Numbered from the stretch's first letter, positions 45,055 through 53,563 are shown. The stretch is 64,000 nucleotides of DNA from Chitinophagales bacterium (GCA_017303475.1 JAFLBO010000010.1:62001-126000), one strand, 5' to 3'. The notes: generated by a model from the letters alone, not told the origin. Made by a program: numbers and translations.

Positions 45055-45579
45055 CTAAACGGTGGGAGTTCTTTCCAGTCGCCACTCCCATATTTTGCCA
45101 TCTTCTATATCAATATGCTCTCCAATGAACTGAAAACCAAGCTTTTGCAACAAAGTATTGGAAGCATTTTTTTCTGCAAGGGTATGCGCTAAAACTATTT
45201 TTACCGCCTCATGTGCAAAAGCATACCCCACCAGCGCCCCGGCTGCTTCTGTGGCCAGTCCATTTCCCTGATAACTTTCTGCAATCTCATAGCCAATTTC
45301 CACCTCACCATCAAAGCCCGGCGTACCTTTGAAGCCGCAAGTACCGATCAGTCGAACATCTGCCCGATGAACAATCAGGTAATTCCACCAGTTGATATCT
45401 ACCTCGTGTTCCCGGAGAAAATCGCGCATCCAGACCATAGCCTCCGGAAAATGCAGCCAGTGTTCGGCCATGTCTACGCCACCCAGCGAAGATGAAAGGG
45501 TTGCCCAATCTTCTTCTGCAATGGCTTCCATCATGGGAAGGTTGGCTGGCACCAGGTAGAGACGTTCGGTTTGAAGCAT
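45055..45579 (-). CDS. GNAT family N-acetyltransferase (RimJ/RimL type)
   Basis: 174 residues from the ATG at 45577-45579 ([15 protein letters not shown]), the typical RimJ-like start. The acetyl-CoA-binding core shows [20 protein letters not shown], and [20 protein letters not shown] is the family's C-terminal motif. The substrate is unknown: ribosomal protein, antibiotic or small molecule are all possible. It is divergent from gmhA with only 15 bp between starts and lies 58 bp upstream of the transketolase half, perhaps co-transcribed. Confidence 0.88.
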   Translation of the reverse strand: MLQTERLYLVPANLPMMEAIAEEDWATLSSSLGGVDMAEHWLHFPEAMVWMRDFLREHEVDINWWNYLIVHRADVRLIGTCGFKGTPGFDGEVEIGYEIAESYQGNGLATEAAGALVGYAFAHEAVKIVLAHTLAEKNASNTLLQKLGFQFIGEHIDIEDGKIWEWRLERTPTV

Positions 45580-45594
45580 TTGAATGAAATTCTG

Positions 45595-46167
45595 ATGAAG
45601 CAATTGATTTTAACCTCTGTTCAGGAAAGTATTTCTGTAAAACAGCACCTGCTGAATGACCAGGTGTTGCTCCAAAAAATAGAAGAGGCAGGCCAGCTGA
45701 TGCTCCGTTGTTTCCAAAACGGGGGCAAGATACTGCTTTGCGGCAATGGTGGCAGTGCCGCCGATGCCCAGCATATAGCTGCAGAGCTTTCCGGCAGGTT
45801 TTATACGGATCGTCCTCCCCTGTTCGCCGAGGCTTTGCACGTAAACAGTTCCTATGTGACGGCTGTAGCTAATGATTATGGCTATGAGCATGTGTTTTCC
45901 CGAATGGTTCAGGCTGCCGGCAGAAACGGGGATATTCTCATGGCGTTCAGTACCTCCGGCAACTCCCCCAACATCCTGAAAGCCATCGAAACCGGCAAAG
46001 CCCAGGGCATGAAGGTCGTTGGCTTAACCGGCGCCAGCGGCGGTAAAATGGCAGAGGTATGTGATATTCTGCTCAATGTGCCGTCTTCCGATACGCCACG
46101 CATACAGGAGGCACATATCCTGATTGGGCATATTTTGTGTCAGTGGGTGGAAAGGGAGATGTTTTAA
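45595..46167 (+). CDS. gmhA: Sedoheptulose 7-phosphate isomerase (SIS domain)
   Basis: 190 residues from ATG 45595. GmhA converts sedoheptulose 7-phosphate to heptose 7-phosphate, the first step of ADP-heptose synthesis for LPS inner core. Motifs: LLCGNGGSAADAQHIAAELS (phosphosugar and zinc site), AFSTSGNSPNILKAIE and RIQEAHILIGHILC. Length is normal. No other heptose genes are adjacent. A TTG 24 nt upstream could extend it into the GNAT start, but the ATG fits the family. Confidence 0.92.
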   Translation: MKQLILTSVQESISVKQHLLNDQVLLQKIEEAGQLMLRCFQNGGKILLCGNGGSAADAQHIAAELSGRFYTDRPPLFAEALHVNSSYVTAVANDYGYEHVFSRMVQAAGRNGDILMAFSTSGNSPNILKAIETGKAQGMKVVGLTGASGGKMAEVCDILLNVPSSDTPRIQEAHILIGHILCQWVEREMF

Positions 46168-46170
46168 GGA

Positions 46171-46248
46171 AGAGACCACTAAGCCACGGAGGCACTAAGA
46201 GACACTAAGTATATGCTTTCTTAGTGCCTTTGTGGCTTAGTGGTCTCT
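46171..46248. repeat. Hairpin with CACTAAG words between convergent genes
   Basis: Thirty-base arms (46171-46200 and 46219-46248) match at 28 of 30 positions; the 18-nt loop contains a further CACTAAG. The word CACTAAG occurs three times on the left side. It lies 3 nt after the gmhA stop and 13 nt before the stop of the opposing oxidoreductase gene, so it may act as a bidirectional terminator. Confidence 0.92.
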
Positions 46249-46261
46249 CTCCACGGTGAGC

Positions 46262-47629
46262 TCACACACCCACTCCCTCCACTTTCCCTGTTTTTCGGCT
46301 CTTTTCTGCCATGAAGCCCATGATATGGCTCTCAATAGAAGCATCAATGGTGGAGGTGAGCAGTTCCGGTTTGCGTTGGGAAACGGCCTGCAGCCAGTTG
46401 CGTACCAGGCGCCAGTCGCCGCCGCCGTGGCCATCGCCGGAGGAGTTGTCGTATACTGTGCTTTTTCCGGTACGGAAATCGGTTACGGTAAAGGTTTCCA
46501 TATCGCCCACGATATCGCCCATGCTACCCATCACCCGGGTGCGCCTGCCTGCGTAGGAGGTGAAGGCTTCCATGGAAAAGGCCGCCGTTATTCCGCCTTC
46601 AAATTCCATAGTGGATACATAGTGGTCTTCCTGGTTATTATCCATCTGGTACACACAGCGGCCATAATTGGTGGTGCGCAATTTTTCCAGGATGTAGGCA
46701 TCGTGTTTGGATTTATCTTCCGGCATATCAAATACATACAACCAGCCGCGTTGGCGGTAATAGATTTTCATAGCAGAGTACGGGCAGGTGCTTTCCACAG
46801 CACAGCCATCCATACAGCGCGGCGTGCTTCCAGCCGGAGCATTTTCTTTGCGGAACCATTTAATACCGCCCATGGCCACTATTTTTTTGCAGGGCTTGTT
46901 GATCAGCCAGCGCAAAATATCCAGGTCGTGACAGCTTTTAGCCAGTATAATCGGGGTGGTGGCGTTGCGGTCGTGCCAGTTGCCACGCACATAGCTGTGG
47001 CTCATATGGATATGTTCAATAGGTTCCATATGCTGCACACTCACAATGTCGCCAATGGACCCGTTTTGCATCAGCTCTCGCAGTTTTTCAAAGTAAGGAG
47101 CATATCGCAGTACATGGCAAACAGCCACTATGCGACCGGTTTTCCTGGCCAGGCTCAGGATATCGCGACACTCTTTTTCTGAAGGAGAAATGGGTTTTTC
47201 CAACAGCACATCGTATCCGGCTTTCAGGGCAGCCATACAAGGGCCATAGTGCAGGTTATCCGGTGTAGTGATCAGTACCGCATCGGCAAATTTTGGCTTG
47301 TCGAACACCCGTTCCCAGGTATTGAACCGATTGGCCTCCGGGATATTGTGTTTCTGGGTATACCGGTCATTGCGCACCTGATTTGGCTCGGCGACGCCTA
47401 CAATATCCATTTCATCGGGGTATGAAAGCGCGTAGTTTCCATATACATTTCCCCGGTTGCCGGCGCCAATGGTGACGATGGTGATGGGTCGATCCGGCTT
47501 ACGGTAATCGGGATTTTCTTCGGTGAGTACGGGGATCTTGTACGTGGCATCTTCTGAGGAAAATCCGGTCAGAACTGCTGCTCCGGTGGCAGCGCCGAGG
47601 GTTTTGAGCAATTTTCGACGTGAAAGCAT
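46262..47629 (-). CDS. Gfo/Idh/MocA family oxidoreductase with Tat signal
   Basis: 455 residues from the ATG at 47627-47629, which starts a twin-arginine signal (MLSRRKLLKTLGAATGAAVL). The NAD-binding Rossmann fold (ITIVTIGAGNRGNVYG) and the C-terminal MocA-like domain follow, with VLLEKPISPSEKEC typical of the family. Export of a cofactor-loaded enzyme by the Tat path fits. Members include sugar dehydrogenases and GH109-type glycosidases that use NAD; which one applies is not certain. A Cys cluster (CMDGCAVESTC) is present around residue 260-275 and might bind metal. Confidence 0.88.
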   Translation of the reverse strand: MLSRRKLLKTLGAATGAAVLTGFSSEDATYKIPVLTEENPDYRKPDRPITIVTIGAGNRGNVYGNYALSYPDEMDIVGVAEPNQVRNDRYTQKHNIPEANRFNTWERVFDKPKFADAVLITTPDNLHYGPCMAALKAGYDVLLEKPISPSEKECRDILSLARKTGRIVAVCHVLRYAPYFEKLRELMQNGSIGDIVSVQHMEPIEHIHMSHSYVRGNWHDRNATTPIILAKSCHDLDILRWLINKPCKKIVAMGGIKWFRKENAPAGSTPRCMDGCAVESTCPYSAMKIYYRQRGWLYVFDMPEDKSKHDAYILEKLRTTNYGRCVYQMDNNQEDHYVSTMEFEGGITAAFSMEAFTSYAGRRTRVMGSMGDIVGDMETFTVTDFRTGKSTVYDNSSGDGHGGGDWRLVRNWLQAVSQRKPELLTSTIDASIESHIMGFMAEKSRKTGKVEGVGV

Positions 47630-47681
47630 ATGGTGGACTGTAGAGAATGTGATTAATGAGGGTGGAAAGATAGTGCATAAA

Positions 47682-47713
47682 ATAAAAAAACCGCCTGGTA
47701 CTTCCGGGCGGTT
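47682..47713 (-). terminator. Terminator downstream of the TonB/ExbD genes
   Basis: Arms AACCGCC (47689-47695) and GGCGGTT (47707-47713); on the minus strand the hairpin is followed by a run of T. It lies 60 bp upstream of the Tat oxidoreductase start and separates it from the tonB cluster. Confidence 0.8.
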
Positions 47714-47797
47714 GAAAATGGTACTCATGCAGAGTTTGGGTTATTTACTGTCTGGATTAATGGAGGTAAGTTCTTAAAGAGGGTGTCTAAAAAGTTA

Positions 47798-47894
47798 TTT
47801 TTACCGCATAGAGGCGGAGAGGCACTTAAACTGAGAGTCTCACTTGGAGTGAGACTCTCAGTTTAAGTGCCTCTCCGCCTCTATGCGGTAAAAA
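47798..47894. repeat. Perfect 47-bp inverted repeat with 3-nt loop
   Basis: Arms 47798-47844 and 47848-47894 are exact reverse complements around TGG. They contain the word GAGGCGGAGAGGC and end in TTTTT / AAAAA. It lies 44 nt after the stop of the second TonB gene (minus strand) and about 170 nt before the next gene start. The flanking T/A runs would make it a very strong bidirectional terminator; its length is far beyond what termination needs. The rest of 47630-47938 holds nothing else recognisable. Confidence 0.97.
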
Positions 47895-47938
47895 CAAAAA
47901 AGCGACTTATGAAATTGCCTCTTTCGCAAGGAGATTTC

Positions 47939-48763
47939 TCACTGCAAATTAAACCTCAAAGGCAGGGTGAATTTCACTTTTACCGGCTTCCCATTGTGTT
48001 CGCCGGGTGTCCAGCGAGGCATACTTTGCACCACCCGGATGGCTTCTTTGCCCAAAACTGCTCCTCCAGCCGGTGTTTTTACCACCTGGATATCCTGAAT
48101 GGTTCCGTCTTTAGCAACCAGGAATTGCAGTACTACCTGCCCCGATACGCCTGATTCCCGGGCCTGTTCAGGATAATCGAGGTTTTGGGAAATCCAGCGG
48201 AACATTTCAGCTTCGCCACCCGGGAAGCTGGGCATACGGCTCACCACGAACGGATCAACCGGATTGTCATCCTCTGGCGGAGCAGGCAGTTCAATCACAG
48301 CAGTGCCATTGCCGGGAGGATCCAGTGTAGGCGGGGTATCATCCGGCCCTTCCACGGTTTGTGCGCCAATATCCCGACCATCGTCCAAAATGGTTTGTAC
48401 ATCCGGTGCAGGGGTTTCGTTCACTTCATGATCCGGGGCTACTACAGGAGGTTTGTAGGCTACCGACGCCTGTGGCGGAGGAGGAACCTTAACCACAGGC
48501 GGCTGGATTACTTTCACCTCGGTAAATACCCTATCGTCATCTGAAGGAAACTCCACTACTTCTGGAGATACCAATCCTGCAAACGCTGCCATGATTTTGG
48601 GGCTCAGCATAAGTAAAGCCATCAGTAACAAGCCCATTCCCAGGGCTTTCAGGAGGTTGTTGGGATATTCCCGGCGCAGCTGGTAGGCGCCATAAGCGCG
48701 GTTGCGATTGGCAAATACGATGTCCAGCATGTCGCGTTGCGACACGAATTCTTGCTTGTTCAT
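47939..48763 (-). CDS. TonB family protein, second copy
   Basis: 274 residues. TonB carries proton-motive energy from ExbB/ExbD across the periplasm to outer-membrane transporters. A short cytoplasmic start (DIVFANRNRAYGAYQLRREY) precedes one transmembrane helix (about 35-60), a Pro-rich spacer (PPVVKVPPPPQASVAYKPPV) and the TonB C-terminal domain (about 185-274: FPGGEAEMFRWISQNLDYPE, SGQVVLQFLVAKDGTI). It is the last gene of the cluster, 30 bp after an exbD gene. Confidence 0.93.
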   Translation of the reverse strand: MNKQEFVSQRDMLDIVFANRNRAYGAYQLRREYPNNLLKALGMGLLLMALLMLSPKIMAAFAGLVSPEVVEFPSDDDRVFTEVKVIQPPVVKVPPPPQASVAYKPPVVAPDHEVNETPAPDVQTILDDGRDIGAQTVEGPDDTPPTLDPPGNGTAVIELPAPPEDDNPVDPFVVSRMPSFPGGEAEMFRWISQNLDYPEQARESGVSGQVVLQFLVAKDGTIQDIQVVKTPAGGAVLGKEAIRVVQSMPRWTPGEHNGKPVKVKFTLPLRFNLQ

Positions 48764-48793
48764 GATAGGAAATAGTTTGGGTGAGAAGAACTG

Positions 48794-49345
48794 TTACAAA
48801 CCCAGAGAGGCCATGTAAGCCTGTTCCGGTGGCGTCAGATCCACAATACAGTAGTAACGAACGCCGCAGATAGCCATTTCATCCAGTGCGTCCACCAGAT
48901 TTTTGTAGCTGGAGTGTGGTCCGGGCTTCAGGATCACGTTCAGGTAAGAGCCTTTGGTTAAAGCGCCGGTTTTGCCATCCATATAGGTTTGCTGGCCCCA
49001 TTGCCGGTCTACTTTTTCTTTTTTGGCCAGGATGACCTTCCGGAGGCCGGCTGCATCGTATCCGGTAGAATCCGATTGCGCCAGATCCTGGCCTTCGTAC
49101 CAGAGTACCTGATTCCTGTGGCCAAGCATCAGGGTAAGCACTTTGGATCGTTTCACGGGCTCCGGTTCGCCTTTGTCGTCGGGCATTGCCAGCGCCATCA
49201 TATTGGGTCGGGTGAGGGCGGTGGTGAGCATGAAGAAAGTGATGAGGAGAAAACCCAGATCAACCATTGGGGTAAAATCCATTCGGGTGCTCATACGGCC
49301 GCGGCGTTTGGATGGGCCACGGGGGAGGTTCAAAAAGTCTGCCAT
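48794..49345 (-). CDS. ExbD/TolR family biopolymer transport protein, third copy
   Basis: 183 residues with one N-terminal transmembrane helix. The segment MDFTPMVDLGFLLITFFMLT holds the conserved membrane Asp used for proton flow. The periplasmic domain ends VRYYCIVDLTPPEQ. It closely resembles the ExbD at 50444-51076 but lacks that protein's longer lysine-rich loop. It starts a second exbD-tonB pair behind a hairpin, so this pair may have been duplicated. Confidence 0.92.
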   Translation of the reverse strand: MADFLNLPRGPSKRRGRMSTRMDFTPMVDLGFLLITFFMLTTALTRPNMMALAMPDDKGEPEPVKRSKVLTLMLGHRNQVLWYEGQDLAQSDSTGYDAAGLRKVILAKKEKVDRQWGQQTYMDGKTGALTKGSYLNVILKPGPHSSYKNLVDALDEMAICGVRYYCIVDLTPPEQAYMASLGL

Positions 49346-49496
49346 GTGGATAAGATTTGTGGGTGATTGTCACCTAGATAGATGCAGACAAATATTTCTT
49401 TGGTGTGTGAAAAATCAATTTTTTAAAAAAAATATTTACCGAATTTCCAGAATATAAAAACAAAATAAAAATTGAATGCAGAATTTTAAATACTAA

Positions 49497-49533
49497 AAAA
49501 AGCGGCACCCCGTGGATCGGGATACCGCTTTTT
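49497..49533 (-). terminator. Terminator between the first tonB and the second exbD-tonB pair
   Basis: AAAAAGCGG (49497-49505) and CCGCTTTTT (49525-49533) form the base of a hairpin whose middle also pairs (CCC with GGG). Runs of A and T flank both sides. The A/T-rich gap 49346-49496 holds no further signal. Confidence 0.82.
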
Positions 49534-49560
49534 ATCTGGAGACTCCTCACCGGAGTGCTG

Positions 49561-50394
49561 CTACTCGAGCTTGAACTTAAACGGAAGCGTGTAGCGTACT
49601 TTTACGGGGTGGCCGTTTGCTTCACCCGGGCTCCACTTCGGCATTTTTTCTACCGTTGTTTTAACCGACTTACCGCAACCGCCGCCTGGGTCTTTTACGA
49701 TGGTTACATCTTTGATGCTACCATCTTTACCCACTACGAAAGTTACTACTGCTTGTCCGGAAATACCGGCTTCTTTAGCCATTTCCGGATATTCTACGTT
49801 TTTAGCCAACCATTTGTACATTTCCTGCTGACCGCCCGGGAAAGAAGGCTCCTTCTGGATGTCGAACATCTCGTAGGTTTTTTCTTCCACTTTAGGCGCT
49901 TCGATCACAGGGTCGAGGCTTGGCGCTTCGTCCACAGCTGGTGGCGCTTCATCGTTACCTTTTTTGTCTTCGGTACCGATGTCTTCCTTTTTGTCCAGGA
50001 TTTCGTCCACAGCCTTTTGTTCTTCTTCCTGCACCTCTTCGTCCTTCTTAATTACAGGAGGTACGAATTTCACCGTTGAGCGCGTTGGCGGTGGCGGTGT
50101 TGGCGGAGGTGGTGGAGGTGGTGGAGGCGGATTGTTTGGATCGATATCCGGTGGAGGGCCGAGTTCTGCAATCACATCTACCGGCTTTTCCTTCGGGAGC
50201 ATATCGCCTACCGCCTGCATGATGATAGGTGCAGCGAAGACGACCACTACCAGACCCATTGCCAGCAAGAAAGCGCGCGTGAGGTACTTAGGGTATTCAC
50301 GGCGGAGCAGGTAAGCTCCGTAAGCCTTGTTGCGGTTGGCAAAGATGATGTCCAGCATATCCCGATAGACGGTTGTGCTTTTTTCTTCTGCCAT
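49561..50394 (-). CDS. TonB family protein, first copy
   Basis: 277 residues. Start region DMLDIIFANRNKAYGAYLLR is nearly the same as in the second copy; one transmembrane helix lies at about 37-60. The spacer is very Pro-rich (nine consecutive Pro, then TPPPPTRST) followed by an acidic stretch (KKDEEVQEEEQKAVDEILD). The TonB C-terminal domain (about 190-277) has FPGGQQEMYKWLAKNVEYPE and GISGQAVVTFVVGKDGSI. Co-transcribed with the two exbD genes upstream (50 bp gap). Confidence 0.94.
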   Translation of the reverse strand: MAEEKSTTVYRDMLDIIFANRNKAYGAYLLRREYPKYLTRAFLLAMGLVVVVFAAPIIMQAVGDMLPKEKPVDVIAELGPPPDIDPNNPPPPPPPPPPTPPPPTRSTVKFVPPVIKKDEEVQEEEQKAVDEILDKKEDIGTEDKKGNDEAPPAVDEAPSLDPVIEAPKVEEKTYEMFDIQKEPSFPGGQQEMYKWLAKNVEYPEMAKEAGISGQAVVTFVVGKDGSIKDVTIVKDPGGGCGKSVKTTVEKMPKWSPGEANGHPVKVRYTLPFKFKLE

Positions 50395-50443
50395 AGTTTT
50401 TAAATTTTATTCCTTTTAAAAATTTGACGTTAAGGAAGTTGCC

Positions 50444-51076
50444 TTACTTAGTAGCGGCTTCCACCTGTTCGTCCACATTGAATTTGAGACCGCCTGCAGG
50501 ATTCTTAATGAATTTTTCCTCTAATTCGGAAACATCCAGAATCACGTAGTAACGCACTTTGCAGATAGCCATTTCGTCCAATGCATCCACGAGGTTTTTG
50601 TAACGGGAGTCCTTGGTTGGCTTGATCAGTACGTTGATGAAAGAACCATCGGTGCGTTCTTCTTCCTCACCTTCTTTGTTCTTCTTTTTGTACGTTTCCG
50701 TACCGAACTGACCTTTTACTTTGTCCATTTTATCCAGAATCACTTTGCGCAGGCCTTCTGCCGAGAAATCGGTAGAATCCAGTTTGGCATCAGTAATCCC
50801 TTCGTAATAATAGACTTTATCGTTGCCACCCAGCAGGAGCGTTAGCACCTTGGACTCTTTAACAGGCTCCACGTCCTCTTTTTTGATGTCCTTTTCGGGC
50901 ATCACAAGCGCCATAATATTGGGCTTTGCCAGAGTCGTGGTGAGCATGAAGAAAGTAATGAGCAAGAAACCTAGGTCCACCATCGGCGTGAAGTCGATTT
51001 TTGTGGACATTTTTTTCGAGCGAACCTTACCACCTTTCTTATGACCACCACCACCGTCTTGTGCTATTTCAGCCAT
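50444..51076 (-). CDS. ExbD/TolR family biopolymer transport protein, second copy
   Basis: 210 residues. A basic cytoplasmic N-terminus (GGGHKKGGKVRSKKMSTK) precedes the transmembrane helix IDFTPMVDLGFLLITFFMLT with the conserved Asp. The periplasmic part has a Lys/Glu-rich insert (YKKKNKEGEEEERTDGSF) absent in the third copy. It lies between another exbD and tonB. Confidence 0.93.
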   Translation of the reverse strand: MAEIAQDGGGGHKKGGKVRSKKMSTKIDFTPMVDLGFLLITFFMLTTTLAKPNIMALVMPEKDIKKEDVEPVKESKVLTLLLGGNDKVYYYEGITDAKLDSTDFSAEGLRKVILDKMDKVKGQFGTETYKKKNKEGEEEERTDGSFINVLIKPTKDSRYKNLVDALDEMAICKVRYYVILDVSELEEKFIKNPAGGLKFNVDEQVEAATK

Positions 51077-51165
51077 GTCGCTGTTGCTTTTTTGATGTTA
51101 AAGATGTGTTTTTGGTTTGCCTGGTTCTTTCCCTCTCATAAGGAAAGGGACAAACCTCCAACCTG

Positions 51166-51810
51166 TTACTCCTTCTTTGGGCCGCCTTCCATACTGGTGA
51201 TCAGGTTAAACTTGTTCACGTTGATATCCGTGAGCGTGTTAATTACCTTTTGCACCGCTGGGTATGGGGTGGTTTGGTCGGCTTTTACAATCATGACATA
51301 CTCATCTTTCACTTTACCTTCCTGTTTCATGCGGAATTGCGCCAGGCGGGCATTGTGAATCCAGTCGGCCAGCTCACTTTTATTGATATCTGCTGTATCA
51401 ATCGGAATACCTGGAGAAGGGTATGTATTGCGATCTGCCGGCGACAAGTCTAGATATCTTTTGAGTTCTGCGCGAGAAACCCCGAAGCTACCCAGATTTG
51501 CGAACTTCATTTTTTGCTGATCATTCAGGCCCAGTTGATAGCGACTGTTGATGTCGTCAATCAGGCTAAGGCGAGTATGCTGACCAGCCATATCCATGAA
51601 GACCTTCCCGTCCTTGTTCACCATGATGGTGAGCGTACCGGCATCGGGCAGTTTGGTTTCAGAGATAGAGGAAGGGGTATCGATCACCACGGTTTCCTGC
51701 GGCTTTGCTTTAGCGGTGAGCATAAAGAAAGTCAGCAACAGAAACGCCACGTCGCACATAGCCGTCATGTCGATCGAAGGGCCACTTCTTTTTGGCTTAT
51801 TCTTTGGCAT
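51166..51810 (-). CDS. ExbD/TolR family biopolymer transport protein, first copy
   Basis: 214 residues. The membrane segment SIDMTAMCDVAFLLLTFFML holds the conserved Asp and differs from the other two copies, which read DFTPMVDLGFLLIT. The periplasmic domain is longer and more divergent (KSELADWIHNARLAQFRMKQ, VMIVKADQTTPYPAVQKVIN). Many Bacteroidota carry this ExbD type with a second ExbD in one operon, suggesting hetero-oligomers. It directly follows exbB (75 bp gap). Confidence 0.93.
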   Translation of the reverse strand: MPKNKPKRSGPSIDMTAMCDVAFLLLTFFMLTAKAKPQETVVIDTPSSISETKLPDAGTLTIMVNKDGKVFMDMAGQHTRLSLIDDINSRYQLGLNDQQKMKFANLGSFGVSRAELKRYLDLSPADRNTYPSPGIPIDTADINKSELADWIHNARLAQFRMKQEGKVKDEYVMIVKADQTTPYPAVQKVINTLTDINVNKFNLITSMEGGPKKE

Positions 51811-51885
51811 ATCTTTTTAGTTATGAGTTTGAATGGTGAAAATTAAGGGCCGGCATGGCAGCCGGTTTCCATTACTCATGCCTAA

Positions 51886-52710
51886 TTAATGTCCTTTTGC
51901 TGCGTATGTTTGAGTCAGGCTGAATCCTGCTTCATCAATACGGTAAGTCATGGCATCGATGCGTGCTGTAAAGAAGTTGTACGCAATGATTGCCAGAGCG
52001 GAGGTACCGATACCGAGTGCGGTATTGATAAGAGCCTCAGAGATACCGGTTGCAAGAGCCGTAGAGTCCGGTGCGCCAGCGTTAGCAAGAGCTGCGAATG
52101 AACGGATCATACCCAATACGGTACCGAACAGACCCAAGAGTGTTGCAATAGAAGCTACAGTAGCCAGAATGTTCAGATTTTTCTCCAGCATTGGAAGTTC
52201 GAGAGTAGTAGCTTCTTCCACTTCTTTCTGGATAGCAATCACTTTTTCGTCTTTCTCCATGCCGGTAACTTTTTCCATTTCGGAGTACTTGTGCAGACCT
52301 GCACGTACTACGTTGGCCACAGCGCCTTTTTGTTTGTCGCAAGCTGCGATTGCTCCATTGATATCGCCACGATCCAGGAAACCTTTAATACCGCGAACGA
52401 AGGCATCGATATTGCCTGCACCTTGAGCTTTGCTCAGCGTAATGAAGCGCTCAAAAACAAATACAATGACCGTAAAGAAGGTAGTGAGAAGCATTGGTAC
52501 AACAAAGCCCCCTTTGTAGATCGTTCCGAGGTAGTCGCCTGGTAGTGGATCTTTGGTGTTATCGTTATCAATAAAGTGGTGATTGGCACCAAAAACGAAT
52601 TTCCAGATACAGAAGGCTACAACGTATAACAATACAATGATCAAAAATGGGAGCCAAGCGCCCATACTGTTACCTTGTTGCTTTGCTTGAGTGGGTTTTG
52701 CTGCTGACAT
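51886..52710 (-). CDS. ExbB/TolQ/MotA family proton channel protein
   Basis: 274 residues with three or four transmembrane helices (about 17-38, 68-92, 185-210, 235-258). The MotA/TolQ/ExbB domain shows ATLLGLFGTVLGMIRSFAAL and the conserved Thr/Ala-rich helix SEALINTALGIGTSALAIIA. It forms the pentameric inner-membrane channel that powers TonB via ExbD. It is the first gene of the six-gene minus-strand cluster exbB-exbD-exbD-tonB-exbD-tonB. Confidence 0.95.
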   Translation of the reverse strand: MSAAKPTQAKQQGNSMGAWLPFLIIVLLYVVAFCIWKFVFGANHHFIDNDNTKDPLPGDYLGTIYKGGFVVPMLLTTFFTVIVFVFERFITLSKAQGAGNIDAFVRGIKGFLDRGDINGAIAACDKQKGAVANVVRAGLHKYSEMEKVTGMEKDEKVIAIQKEVEEATTLELPMLEKNLNILATVASIATLLGLFGTVLGMIRSFAALANAGAPDSTALATGISEALINTALGIGTSALAIIAYNFFTARIDAMTYRIDEAGFSLTQTYAAKGH

Positions 52711-53177
52711 GCTGCTTTAATTTTGTGAATGAATGATTTAAGTTTTGACATTCTGCGCTTCGGCTACAGCGAAGTCCCGTCAGGCAAACTGAATTTTGAG
52801 TGTCTGGTGCACGTCTGAATCTATAGATGCAAAGTAGATTCAAAATGGTGTGCGGAACCCAAAAAAACTTTTTACCCGGGGTCAATCTTCGTTGCCTCCG
52901 AGCCAGAGGCGAATTTTCGAGGGGTGAAAATAGTGTAAGGAGTACAATTACAACCAAGCGTAAGTTAAATTTCCTTACTTAAATGTGTGAGTTAACCCTT
53001 TTTTGCTTTGAAATGTCTCTTTTTTGCCAAAGAAAGCGGTTAAAAAAACAATGAAGCCGGCTCAAAATCCTGAAATCCAAGATGCTAATCCGCTAAAAAT
53101 TTACATAAAATAAGTCTACCGACGGTGTGGGGCGATGCCCCAGGGGATCCGATATCGTTTTTTGTGCGGGGGCTGAA
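52711..53177. other. Noncoding region between exbB and dgkA
   Basis: About 465 bp with no coding signal. Small stems are present: CTTCG-GCTACAG-CGAAG near 52767-52784, GCCTC-CGAGCCA-GAGGC near 52896, and TGGGGC-GAT-GCCCCA near 53127-53141. A possible weak -7 box for exbB (TACTTTG on the minus strand) lies near 52830-52836. No repeats of the word type were found. Confidence 0.5.
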
Positions 53178-53534
53178 TTAGCTCCAAAGCCTGGGGCCAA
53201 AAATTAATACCCCCACCACTACCGACCCGATGGCCGCCAGCAAAACTCCGGCTGCTGCTACATCCTTGGCTTTACCAGCCAGCGGATGGTTGCCTGGCGA
53301 TACCAGATCTGTCAATGTTTCTATGGCCGTGTTGACCGCCTCTAAAACAATTACCAGTGTTATACAAATAATAATGGCCAGCCACTCCAATGTTGAAATG
53401 CGAAATATGATCCCGGCTGTCACCACCACTACTGCTGCAACTGCATGAATGCGGGCATTTACCTGCGATGAAAACAAATACCCAATGCCTTGAAAAGCAT
53501 ATCTGAAGCTGGCTATTCTTTTTTGTAGCGACAT
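53178..53534 (-). CDS. dgkA: Diacylglycerol kinase (DgkA/UdpK family)
   Basis: 118 residues, the usual length, with three transmembrane helices. The signature LEAVNTAIETLTDLV holds the catalytic Glu and AGKAKDVAAAGVLLAAIGSV the nucleotide-binding Lys-Asp. It phosphorylates diacylglycerol or undecaprenol at the inner membrane; Bacteroidota members could do either. A start-proximal -7 box TACCTTTG is read on the minus strand at 53556-53563. Confidence 0.93.
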   Translation of the reverse strand: MSLQKRIASFRYAFQGIGYLFSSQVNARIHAVAAVVVVTAGIIFRISTLEWLAIIICITLVIVLEAVNTAIETLTDLVSPGNHPLAGKAKDVAAAGVLLAAIGSVVVGVLIFGPRLWS

Positions 53535-53555
53535 TTATTCGAAAATTGAGTTGTA

Positions 53556-53563
53556 CAAAGGTA
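53556..53563 (-). promoter_or_regulatory. -7 box of the dgkA promoter
   Basis: TACCTTTG on the minus strand, 21 nt upstream of the dgkA ATG. No TTG at ideal spacing. It is identical to the -7 box of the divergent tRNA promoter 77 bp away. Confidence 0.5.
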
